The notes under the pieces were generated by a model. The model was given only the letters and a program-made list of their open reading frames with translations, was not told where the DNA came from and did not search any database. A program made the position numbers and the translations under genes. Below, in pieces: positions 1 through 10,885 of a DNA stretch of 64,000 nt. Origin of the DNA: Hericium rajendrae (taxonomy: Eukaryota; Basidiomycota; Agaricomycetes; Russulales; Hericiaceae). The stretch's first letter is position 1. Every line of letters begins with the position of its first letter. The stretch lies in contig CM065878.1 of the NCBI GenBank assembly GCA_033439255.1, positions 2,852,001 to 2,916,000 on the forward strand, written 5' to 3'.

Positions 1-248
1 AGACGAGGCTGGTGACATCGCAGAAGAAGGTTGCCACCATTGTCAGGCCCTCGTCCAGACCCGGTGCTTTGTCTAAGGCTGCTCCTCCCTCCAAAGGCAT
101 AGTCCCTTCGGCTCGAGGCCCTCCTCCACCCGTCGCCGCCACCGCACCGGGCAAGTCAGTAGCTGAACTCATCGCGGATCAAGGTCCTGTACGCCATCAG
201 AAGAAAGCAAAGAAGCGAAGCAAGAAGGCAAAGGAAGGCAAGTCGTGA
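1..248 (+). CDS. 3' coding piece, Lys-rich tail; probably part of the TFIIIC gene or end of an upstream gene
   Basis: An open frame enters from the left edge and stops at TGA 246-248. There is no in-frame ATG; it is open from base 3. The peptide is rich in Ala, Pro, Ser and Lys and ends in a basic stretch (KKAKKRSKKAKEGKS). Low-complexity basic linkers of this kind are common inside large transcription-factor subunits, and the next frame begins 36 bases later with the TFIIIC tau138 C-terminal region, so this may be an internal exon of the same gene. However, the obvious donors near 242 and 245 do not give a frame-compatible join to the acceptors at 293 or 295. It may therefore be the tail of a separate gene, or the join may be obscured by a base error. 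No enzymatic domain is visible. Confidence 0.4.
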   Translation, partial: TRLVTSQKKVATIVRPSSRPGALSKAAPPSKGIVPSARGPPPPVAATAPGKSVAELIADQGPVRHQKKAKKRSKKAKEGKS

Positions 249-283
249 CAATACCCATCTCTACATTACATTTCTTCTGACGA

Positions 284-2480
284 ATGAAAATAGAGCCCGT
301 TGATGAAGGCTCTCCAATCCCGACTGTGCGTCGACACCGATTTCAATGGAACCGCGAGTACGACGAGCTCGCGAGGGATGCTTGCGTGATCGTCAGAGCT
401 CGATGCCGTGGTGGACGCAAGGATTGGTCTGCATTGGCGCAGGTATTCCCTGGACTGGTGCCAAATTCAGTTCGGCAGCACTTCAATCAGTTGACCGTGG
501 GGTCGGAAACGTATCTCAAGCGATTGGAAGATCGATGGTATGAGCTTTGGGTTCAGCATCGAGGGTCAGAGACTTTACCGGATCCAAATCCTGAGAGTCT
601 GTCCGACTTCGACTTGGCGGCACATGTCGAATTTCTGCGACGTCATATTGATAAGAATGCTCTGTACGTCTGTCTGCATGTTCTCCCTCGGTGATAATGC
701 TAATGAGACTTCAGACGAGTGGGATTCGTCAGCCCTCAGGAAATGCAGAACAATTTACTCCCCTCAAGCCTAGCCCAAATTGAATCGTCATTTGATATCA
801 TTGAGAAACTGCCCAATGCACCTACCTGGGATTTCATGTGGAGTCTGAACGTCGACGAAGGTCGAGAGAAGGGCATGCTCCAGCAAGCATTCGTTCGAGG
901 AGAGGACGACGTTCCTGTCACTTTCGACAATGCGACAGAATGTGCGTACAGCAGAGGCAGCCTGAAAGTGAGCGATACTTAACATTGCTAGTATTATTTC
1001 TAATTTCCATTCCGCAGATGGTTTTCGGGACTCCAAATGAAAATTACGATGCTTCGGCTGCCTGCAGAGCTTCTGCATGATATCGGAGAACAACCCGTAT
1101 CCGTCGCTCAAGGCAATTTGCTCACCCGTGGAGTCCTATCCAAGCTCGTCAGAGATCTCACGAAGCCAAAACCCGGCAGGACGCTGAAAATCTCGGAGTG
1201 TATGTGGTCCGTTACTTTTCTTCTGCCTGATATTGAAATGGAGTCTAGAAACCAAAATGCACTTGGCGGACTCATCGCAAGCGATACTTTCCAAGATGCG
1301 GCAACGTTGGAGACCCTTTGCGAGGAGCAGGAAGACATATGGAGAGAATGGCCCTGTTGTCCACGGATGGCGACACGGCCGCATTGCTTCAGCAGTCTCG
1401 GATGGCAAAGTGAGCATATCATCGCGGTACGAGATATCATACTCACGGTAATTTCGTCCAGGTGGACTTCACGGTTGACGTATCGCAACCACGCGCTGCC
1501 CGAGCGCTTCTTGACTGGAATAGTAAAAGGCCGGTCAGTAGGCGATATCACTTGTTCGCATGCACTGGTCTGATTCTTGGTCTCTAGACGACGATCATAT
1601 TGAGACGGCGATCTCTGTGAAGTTCCACGATATCACGGCCTTACCGGAGCAGCCAGGTCTAGAGTCATCTCCAGTTCAACGTGAGAGTGCACCGGGAGAT
1701 CATGGGAAGACGACGGATGGCAATCCTGCTTGTTGCAAGGAATCGTCTGAGGGTATCATTGATTGCGAAGCGTGCCTATCCACCGAGCGTGCAAGTCTAA
1801 CAACACGGCTCAACGAGAACGACCAGCGGTTGGGTGACCTTATCCTTGCCCGTCTTCAAGAAGCTGGTTCCGAGGGCCTCACCAAGATGGCTCTAATGGT
1901 GATTACTTTATGCAGTTACCGGGAAGTATTGTTGACATCCAATACAGGAATATCTTCCGGGATACACTTATGACGAGATCTGGACCGTCGTTGGGAAGTT
2001 TCTGGACTCATCCGTTCCCCTGATTCACTTCACTGGATACTCATCCTGGTCATGGTGTCCGCATCACACATCCAGCCCTGGACCGTCGTCGTCTCCAGTG
2101 AACCACTATCAAGAGTTCTTCCAAGGCGCTGGCTTGATATCCGTGGATCTAAGATGGCCGACGTATGGGAAGCTGCATTGCACGCTGTCATAGGCGTGAT
2201 CATCTTCAGACCTGGGATCCGTCAGGTGTGTGAATCTACGTGTCATATCTTGAGAACGATGCTCATGTCCGCCTAGTCCGAGATTCGTTGGCGACTGAGG
2301 GCGGTGTACGACAGGCAAGAGGTCATCGAAATGGTGCAATCTCTTTCAGAAGAGGGATTCATCAAACGCAGACTTGCACTCGGACTGCGAGAACCACCTT
2401 CGGCATTAATACCCCTCGTTGATGAGGAAGAGAAACAGACTTTCTGGGTGCTAGGTGACCGTCATTGGTATCAGGCCTAG
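284..2480 (+). CDS. TFIIIC largest-subunit (tau138/Tfc3/Sfc3-type) C-terminal region, 5' end not in window
   Basis: RNA polymerase III factor TFIIIC binds the tRNA-gene B box through its tau138 subunit. The first exon encodes a charged block beginning RRHRFQWNREYDELARDA and continuing through a region rich in Arg/Trp (GGRKDWSALAQVFPG). This matches my memory of the fungal Tfc3/Sfc3 C-terminal region (sandwiched helices then winged helices). Later exons read LTTRLNENDQRLGDLILARL, then a winged-helix end (WLDIRGSKMADVWEAALHAV), and the last exon ends EKQTFWVLGDRHWYQA with TAG 2478-2480. At least five short introns are needed, for example after codon 'NAL' near 665-714 and near 2227-2287. Family members exceed 1,000 residues, so the ATG at 284 is probably not the real start and the gene begins left of the window. 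Identification is from motif memory. Confidence 0.6.
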
Positions 2481-3712
2481 GTCAAGCGTGTTGGTACGCG
2501 TTATCTCGTTTTGGTTTATGTAGGGTATAGAGGAACCCATGAATCAGGTTCGCTGTAGCATACACAATTGTAAGGTGATTTTTGTAGCATTGCTTGGTAC
2601 TCCAGTTGGAACCGCGTAGTATGCTTCTGCTGTGCATTCATCTTAAATCCATTGGAGTCGGAGCGATCGACATCCTTGAGACAAGCCTTGTTAATGTCAC
2701 GAGCCTGCAAGATCATCAAAGATTCTCTATCAATCAGCCTCCATTGCTCCATGGACATGATAGTCGTTCCGTGTGAGCCATTCATCCATGGGTTAGAAGA
2801 TATGGTGCAAATCGGTGAGTGTTATTTATAACATTTGCGGATAGTCTACCGTCCATAACGGTGTAGACAAGTCATTGCTGGCAAGATGGGGACAAGCTGT
2901 CGAGATGGACATTGTGCGCTGAGGCAATTATGGATGAAGCAAGCTTGGCAGACTTTCGATCAGACGAAGAGGTCGATGGATGGCCGGGACCGCCGCCATG
3001 GTAACGTAGCGTCGCATACGTCTTGCCGATTAAATTTAGGCGCCGAGCTTGTGGCCATTCACCTGCGTTGGACGCTATTCCATTCTATAGCCACCATCTT
3101 CCGTTCCCAACGCCCATCTCCCCTCTTGCTCCTTTTCTTTCCTTTTCCTTACGGCTGAGCCGTATTTCGTGCCTTCACCGTCCCACTGTCGCTTTCATCG
3201 CTCGTTACGAGTCCGCTGGGAAGGCTGGTTCTGCAATCTTTTCGCGTTTGCCCTAGTGGCATTTTGTTACTTAATTTCAAAGTTAGTCGTTGGGTTTCTG
3301 CAACTGGTGAGTTGTTCATTCATCCCACAACCACGATGGAATTTACGTGTGCTGCCTTATTGTGCAGGTTATTGTGATATGCGCGTGAAGCAAATCTGGC
3401 ATTATGTTCCTCTCCCTGCCAAAGTCAAGCTTTTGGTGAGTATCGAATTTTGCCGTCCTTGCAAATGGCGAAGCCAGTCGCATTCGTGCATCACTTGTGC
3501 CAGTTGCGCGCATGGCTCCTCGAGCACAAGAGTCATGGAGGACGATCCGCGCCATTTCCAGTCCTTCCGACTTTCCGACCGCCATAATTCCGTGATTCGC
3601 TGACGATCCCCTCCAGTGGGCGAGAATAAGCGCATCACCTCTCACATTAATTTATTTCGGATTCTCTATACTGCACTGCATTCTCCAAGTCGTCTTTCAG
3701 GTCCAAGCTTTC
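2481..3712. other. intergenic, no supported gene
   Basis: About 1.2 kb between the TFIIIC-like gene and the membrane-protein gene. Open frames here are short, overlap on both strands and show no recognisable motif. The part from about 3060 to 3260 is pyrimidine-rich, as is common upstream of fungal start codons, so it probably contains the promoter and 5' leader of the gene starting at 3713. I see no repeat, tRNA or terminator-like hairpin. Confidence 0.4.
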
Positions 3713-5911
3713 ATGATCAATGCCAACGCTGCCTCATTCCTTTACTCGCTCGTTCAAGATGGCAACGCGACCGTCCCTGGATTTTTTGTTCTTGGCCACG
3801 ACGAACTGCACTATTGCGCAGATGTTCCGCAGGGCTGGAGCGCTGATTCTTGCGAACTGGTCTGGCATGGGACGACAACCGCGTTCGCCCAGAACGATAC
3901 CGCTGCTGCGTTCTTTGCTTCGAATACGACATCAACGTCAGCATCAGCCTCCGACTTGTCTTCCATCGCCACTTCCAGCTCTTCCGTACCGGTTTGACTG
4001 TCACGTCCTCAGTATCCGCGACGAGAAGCATGGTGGTCCCTACGCCCAAGCCACAGGTAACAGAAGTAGTCGTGAAATTCGTCACTAGCTCTACGGTTTC
4101 CGCTGGCCATTCTGATGACGATCAGGACGATAATGATGTCCGCGCCGTCAATCTGCATCGCCGAGCGGTGCAAAAGGACGGCCAGGTCGGTGTTACGCTC
4201 AACGGCCAGGGCTGGAACGACAAGTCTGTGTCGCTTAGTGAAACCTGTTTGACCGCGTTGAATTGGCCCGTACAAGAGTCAGTAATTCTGGTCGACTACT
4301 TCAATCTTTCGGCTGTTAACTGTAGATGTTGGTCAGGCTGGACAATACGAAACGCGAAGACGTCACTTTCATTGCTTTCCAGATCTGGGTGCTGGGGATG
4401 TCGCTCGTTGCTGTACGTAGGCTTCACGCCTTTCCTTAGCCGACTAACGCGCTTTTAGATCTTGAACGAGTCCATTCCTCACATGTATGTCCTCAGTCAT
4501 TCTCCGCAAGCTTATGGCTGAATATTTCACGGGTCAACAGTGTGGCTTCGCTTTTGACCCACTTGTCAGCGACGGGATGGGGTGCCTTCCAGATCTACAA
4601 CACGGCTTCCTTTCATTCCGATTTCAAGCGTCTCACGACCGATGGTGCCTGCGACATCAATCTGCTCCCGGATTATTGGACAGCGCGTGGACATGCCGAG
4701 ATTCCAGCCCTCGCGCTCAATACCGCAGCGCTATTTCTGTCCGCGTTCCTGTCGTGGCGGCTGATCAAGGTCGGTTGGCTCCTTTTGTAAACGGAGTGGT
4801 TGGTATTGACAGGCGAGCGCAGAGGTACGGGTGGCAGACATTCAAACGTATCGGCGCGTCCAGGACCATCAATAGAATCTACAAGCTTGTGCTGTCCTTG
4901 TCCATTGCTATCCAGCTGTCACTGTTCTTTGTCGTCGCGGCGGTCGGCCTGTGGCTTGACCAGATCTATCATGGTGCCATCGGACATCTCGCTCACCAGG
5001 CCACTGTCTACAAGGGTGTTCTCATTGCTGTTCTAGTCGTAGGTCCTCCGTTTATGTGCCCTGCCTTCACATGTTCATTTCGTTCGCTTGTAGCTTCTGA
5101 CCCCATGGTTGCTGATGGTAATGATACCAACTCCCTCACTATTTTCACTTGTGCTGATAGGTGAAACAGGGCTGGTTTGCTGTACGTCGTGAGTTGAAGG
5201 TTCCCATGATGGCCTTCCTCGCCCTTGTCCATCTTGTACCTCGCCGGATGGGGTGCCATGTTCGACTCGACCACGTTCCGATGGACGTTTGTCCAGTGGC
5301 GGTTCTTCAGCGTGATCATCAGCTTGTCCGCACTGCTGACGCTGTCAGCGTTCGTCCTGGGAATCTTCTGCCGTATGAACTTTGGCAAGGGCCTGCCGCA
5401 CTACCGTAAGTTTTCCGGCATCCCCGTCTGCGATCTGATGTGACAGCTGTTTTCCGATATCACAGTGAACGCGCAAGAAGAGCTGCCCGGAGACGACTTC
5501 GTACCGGTAATGCCCAATGGCGGCGACCCCGAGAAGGTCGCGTTCCCCTCGAACGACCGGCCGATCCCGACGTTCTCGGCCGCGTTTGGCTCGGGGCTGG
5601 ACGTGCCGCCGCCCAGCCAGATGAAGTTCGCGCCGCGGCAGATGGGCCCCCGGTTCCAGAACCCGATGGCGCCGCCCTTCGAGCTGAGCGTCGAGGTGCC
5701 CTCCGCGGCATATATCTCCAGCGGATCGCCAAACTCGACCTCGCCGCTCGTCCGCAGCGGCGGCAGCCCGGTGTCCAACTACGCGCGGCCGCTGTCGCGG
5801 CACACGAGCAACGGCAGCCAGCAGAGCTTCACGAGCATGGCGAGCAGCGAGTCGGCCAAGTCATCCAGGTCCGAGGAGTCGATGACCGGGCGAAGATGGG
5901 TTATAGAATAA
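3713..5911 (+). CDS. multi-pass membrane protein, basidiomycete-type, function unknown
   Basis: The start is ATG 3713 and the stop is TAA 5909-5911. The N-terminal 150 or so residues look extracellular: two cysteines (HYCADVPQGW..CELVWHG), NDT/NTT glycosylation sequons and a Ser/Thr-rich stretch, then a basic segment. Several hydrophobic segments follow, including FIAFQIWVLGMSLVAIL, LNTAALFLSAFLSW, LVLSLSIAIQLSLFFVVAAV, MAFLALSILYLAGWGAMF and FSVIISLSALLTLSAFVL, giving about six transmembrane helices. Between them lies a conserved-looking loop (GWGAFQIYNTASFHSDFKR). The cytosolic tail (from about 5470) is Pro/Ser-rich and probably regulatory. Introns lie near 3997, 4280, 4460, 4765, 5040 and 5405. 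I do not recognise a characterised family. The 3' end faces the SSK2 gene tail to tail with 282 bp between stops. Confidence 0.65.
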
Positions 5912-6193
5912 TCTGTATTTCTGACGTACTTTTTGGGCGATGTCGCCCTAGCCACCGGATGGTGTTTGCTACTACTTGCTTCTGTATCATACTCGTGCTC
6001 TCAACCTGTTTTCATCAACCTGTCTGTCGTATCGTTAAAGTTTCTCTCATTGTAGATACCAGTAAACCAATAAATGCGGCGGCGTCGCAATCGTGTATAC
6101 GCGAGCTTTCCGTTTGAATGATTAGGTCATAGTATACAGCTAAAGTATAGGTAGGCTACATGTGTGCAAACTATGGAAGATGCAGTTAGGGAA

Positions 6194-9100
6194 TTATGAA
6201 GTGAGTTGGAAGTCCGAGTCGTCAAGGGGTATTGGAGTGGTGTCAGCAGAAGACGTTTCTAAAGGCGACATGCTCGGAGACTCGGAGGCGATCGCCTCCA
6301 TTTGCTTCTCCTGGATGATGGCCGCCTGTCGGGCGACCTTGGCAGTCTCAAAGGCCGGCTCGGCAGGAAGCGAGGCGGGTGGATTTGAGGCCATTTCATT
6401 CTCCTCGTAATTGAGAAGCGCCTCGCGGAACTCGAGCATCCATGGATGATCCATGAGTTCGACTGCTGAAGGACGTTTCATAGGATCGACGGTGAGGCAC
6501 TGCTTAATAAAATTGATGCCCAGCTCGCTCAGCTGGCCTGAGTCAGGGAGTGGCGGGTGTTGTGTGGCGACTCCAATGTGGAACATGATCGCCCTACGAA
6601 TGGTAAGATGGGGTAAGCCGACAGACGAAATTATCGACAATGTGACAGACATACCACTCGTTATCAAGATTGCTCCATGGCTTTCTTCCGGTCGCAAATT
6701 CCAGCACGACACATCCGAGGGACCAGATGTCCATAGCGCCGTGACGACCACGCTTGTCGTTCTTGATGACCTCGGGCGACATGTACATGGGTGTCCCGGT
6801 CAGACTGTTCATGCCCAGTCCACCGCCGAGACCGCCTTCTGTTGGTGCGCGTCGAGAGCGTTGTATCGAGCGCTGGTTCTTTGCAAGGACTTTAGCTGCG
6901 CCGAAATCAACAAACTTGATGACACCGAGGTGATCTAGCAGAACATCTGACAGAAGTATCAATATACAGCGTTCTGGAGGTCAGAAGCGGCAATGACGTA
7001 CTGTCTGGCTTAATATCACGATGAACAATGCCTTGCGAATGGAGGTATGCAAGACCTTCTAACATCTGCATGGTATAGACCTGGATGATACCTTCATCTT
7101 CGATTCGCCCATGCTCCAGCAAAGCAGCCAGGCTGCCGCCTTGGCAGTACTCTTCGAATATGTAGACCTTGTCTCGATGGACCTCGATTCCGTAGTACTC
7201 AACGATGTTTGGGTGATGCAGCATCTCCATAACGCGCAGTTCGTCCCTGATTTGAGTATACAGATTCGGCAAGCCAGAGACCTCCTGGAACTTGATCTCT
7301 TTGACCGCCATGAGCGACCCTGAATCTAGATTCACAGCCAGATACACAGAGCCGAACGCGCCGGCGCCGATGAACCTGCCTTGTTGCCAGCGGATTGAGA
7401 TGTTTGAACTGGAGGAGGCGAGGAAAACGAGGGACTGATCCTCCAGCTTCTCGCTGTCGAGAACACGGCCAGTCATACGCTGCTCTGACGTGAGCTGGGC
7501 ACGTCTCAACTCTACGGCCTGCAGGGATTTGGTCGCCCTGTCCCAGAATTTAATGATCGTCGGGTCGACGTAGTTGACATGGGTTGATGGCTTGTCCCAA
7601 CATGAAGATAAAGGTACCGCACGGGCGAGTTCATCATCAGCGTACAGCGACGTGTCGGGCTGTCTCATGATCTCCTCCTGCCGCTCCTTCTCCTTCTTGG
7701 CTTCCGAGATAGACCGCGCCCCGAGGATGTCGAAGTGACTGATGAGCAGTGTCATGCAGCTCGCCACCTTCTGACGAAGCATTTCAAACTGGTCGTCGGG
7801 TAATTGGAGGATGTTGTTCCGCCGTGTACGATGAAGCGCGAACTCTAGTGCATTGACGGCCCATTTGAACGTCTTGCGGTCATTTGGATCACAGTCGTCG
7901 CAGATGAAGGAGACCCAGGATATGGCAAGCTTGATGAGCAGTCGGTTGAATTTGAGCAGCGTGGATCGGTCCATGTATTTCTGGACATGCTGACCATGTT
8001 CCGATGCGAAGAGATACCAGTTCTCCAGTAGGTCTTGTCGCTTGTTCGCATCTTGAAGGGAACTCCTGACGTGATGAACAGAATCGACGATAGACTCCGC
8101 CAGACGATTAGTAGCGCGACCAATCTTCCTTAGCTCCCTGTTAACTGTGGGTAAATGTGCCTGCTGCTCTGCGACACAAATAAGCGGCTTCAACTCTGTC
8201 TGGATTGGTGATCCGTCTTCATCGACTGGCATAAAGAGATCTGCGAACTCCTGCTTTGCTAAGGCCAATCTATGCTGCGCTCCGTCCGCGATCAAGCGGA
8301 CACGATTATCTCTAAGGTCCAAGTCTATCTTCGGAAGCTCCAGCATGAACACCAAGCCATTCCACAAGAAACGTTGTCGCGGAGAAAGAAGGAGCAAGTA
8401 CCCTGCTTCGTCGGGATAGTCCGCGTCTAGGTCGTAGATGTCAACCACCTTGCGGCCGTCGTCTTCTAGTAATTCAGTGACATGGAAGGCTTCCATAAGT
8501 ATCCGGCGGATATATTCAGGATGATCGCGCAAAGTACGTGACGCGATGATGTACGTGCCGTCCTCCTCGAATGTCTGTGTGTAAACCAGGAAGTGATCCG
8601 TGTCGACCAGTTGGGCTATGAATGACTCTAGGGAAGCGCCTTCAAGTGAATACTCAGCGGAGTTGCTGAATCTTTGGTTAATGACACTATTCAAACGAAT
8701 TCAGTACATCTGTCAAAACATCGTAACTCAGAGAAAATCTTACCGGACGAATCGCTGCAACTTACGGTAGCGCAGTCGCACGCTATCGAGAATCTTGCCG
8801 TACCAGCTGACCATCTGTTCATCGGACATCCCTTTCCGAACCCCTGGGGTGCCCGAGTGCTTGTTGAAATGTGACCCGTTTGTTTGAGGCATATAGGGAC
8901 GCGGTTTATCTGATATCGGAACCCGCACTTGTGTCTCAAAGAAATTGGTGACTCGGACCATAAGCTTGTTTGTCAGAGCACTGCTATGGACTGAGAATAT
9001 GCTACTAATGACAAAATGCGACCAACGTACCATAACTGCTCAGCAACCAAGGATGCGCCACCTGCCGCGGTCAGAGCAACGTCGTTGAAGGTAGGCCATT

Positions 9101-10673
9101 GCGCCTCGATGACATCAGTCTCCTTGAAGTAGATATCCCTGGCGCCGCTTTTCAATTTCCAGTGAATCAGCTTGAACAAGAACGTCAGAGCATCCAGAAC
9201 GACGGAGTCGTAGTCCTCGCTGATGCAAGCAGGTAGATTCCAGTGTCCACCGGGATCTGGAGCTAAGAAAGCGTCGTATTGGCGCTTGAGAGTACACGCA
9301 ATGCCAACATTCAGCTTCAGATCGTCGAGCACCTGATCGATGATGAGAACTTCTGGGTCTTTGAGCTTCTGGGCGTAATCCAGACGAACGCGCAGGCTGG
9401 CTTTTGCCAATTGAGTGGGGAACGAAATGAGAGGGACGAGCTCACGCTCGAAGGTTGGGAGACCCATCTCGCCGAAGAGATTGGCCAAATTGACCTGCGC
9501 ATCACGAGCGCCGCCGATGAGCGCATGTACTGTGGTCATGAAACCTTTGGCGAAGGTCATCTGGATTGATTCCTCCTTCAACACCCGTTCCAGAAACGTC
9601 GACCCATCGGGTATGGTCCTGGGATCGTTTTGTGAAGGGAAGACGCCTATAGGCTGCTCAGGGTTCGTGCCCGGGGCGCTCACGTCCAGTGTTTCGCTTC
9701 CCGTCCATTTCCTCAAGACATTAATTTGGTAGCGCAGCGACATGAATACGTTGGACCAGGTGATCAAGGTATCTCTGTGGGTCTGGTAATTGGCGTCACC
9801 TGCCATGGGCTTGTCAATTTGGAGTGCTTTAAGGGTCGGATATAGAGAATGGACGATGTCTAGACGGCGGAGGACCTCGTTCACCTGGATCAACGCAGTC
9901 GCTCCTGGATCTTCCGCGTCCTCGATGCCTTTGGCATGAAAATGCAAGATTTCATTTATGACGTGGTCAACCGTGCGCATTCGGCGCTCGTCCAGCTTCC
10001 GTCGTTCTTCCTCTTCTGTTCGACCTCGCATTTTGGCGCGGATGCCTAGCCAAATGTTGGTATGCGCATTATCCTGCTCCTCTCCAGAAGAGGCCAAGGC
10101 AACTGCTATCCGCGTCTTCTCTGACTTGAGGACATCCCCGTCGAGCACGGATGCAAGCATGGTCTGCCACTCGAGACGCTCCCTGTCTTCCATTGTTTCC
10201 GGTTCAATGGGTTCGGTGTCAAGCATGAGAGAAGAGAACTTGTCGTGAACTTCGCCCACGGAGCCTAAAGCCACGCGACCAAGTTCCTCATCTTCACTCT
10301 CCTCAGCATCTACGAGCTGCCCCAGTCCTCGTTGGAGAAAGTGGCTGTCCGGATCATTTCTGGGATCGTCGTCGGGGTCGGACCTGTACCTGCGGAGAAA
10401 TTGCGAATATATGTCATGGTATTGAGCCGAATAGCGAGGCTGTGGGACATGTGGGCCACTGGTCGGGGTAAGGACGTTAGCGGAGCTATTATTGGGGGAA
10501 TATGAGTGTTTGTGACGAGACTTCATGCGAGCTGGGACAGAAGAGGTAGCGGCAGAGGACGAGGCTGCGAAAGGGTGCGGTCGTGCGAGCGGCGATGCCT
10601 CCCAAGCATCTTCGTCTTCGTTAGGCCCATCAAGCTCTGCATGGGGGTAGAGGGTCGGGGTATGGCGACGCAT
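6194..10673 (-). CDS. SSK2: MAP kinase kinase kinase of the HOG pathway (SSK2/SSK22 type)
   Basis: Predicted product of roughly 1,300 residues. The long N-terminal part is the conserved SSK2/SSK22/MEKK4 regulatory region (for example EWQTMLASVLDGDVLKSEKT near residue 170). The C-terminal kinase domain has a glycine loop (GAGAFGSV), the VAIK-type lysine (AVKEIKF), a catalytic loop (IVHRDIKPD), DFG (KFVDFGAAK), the activation-segment end (GTPMYMSPEV) and MDIWSLGCVVLE. In yeast this kinase is activated by the SSK1 response regulator and phosphorylates the MAPKK PBS2 in osmotic stress. The start ATG (10673-10671) is followed by a Ser/Pro-rich leader. Introns are clear near 9030-8988, 8744-8697, within 7003-6950 between IKPD and the N of the catalytic loop, and within 6653-6605. 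All joins hold frame. It shares a 212-bp divergent promoter region with DRG1. Confidence 0.9.
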
Positions 10674-10885
10674 GATAGAGGGTGTGCCGGAGGCACTGTG
10701 ACTTAGACTACACTTCGCAATCTGGTCGACTTCAATTCGTCACAGCACCTTTGCCTGCTGACGTAATCGAGACTGCTCAGCAAAATGCCCTTTTCGGATT
10801 CTCAGCATTGTACTTGCTTCAGCTTCAACGGCGACATTCGCGTGCATACTATTAGCAAAAGACTCCATTGCCAGAGAAAGCTTCG
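10674..10885. promoter_or_regulatory. divergent promoter region between SSK2 and DRG1
   Basis: Only 212 bp separate the start codon of the minus-strand MAPKKK gene (10673) from the likely start of the plus-strand DRG1 gene (10886). Both genes must draw their core promoters and 5' leaders from this stretch. I see no clear TATA box. This is inferred from gene orientation only. Confidence 0.5.

Noticed and set aside
10868-10885. Upstream in-frame ATG of DRG1 (MPEKAS leader)
   Set aside because: The DRG1 family begins directly with MGVVEKIKE or close variants, so 10886 fits better; the upstream ATG may still be used at a low level.
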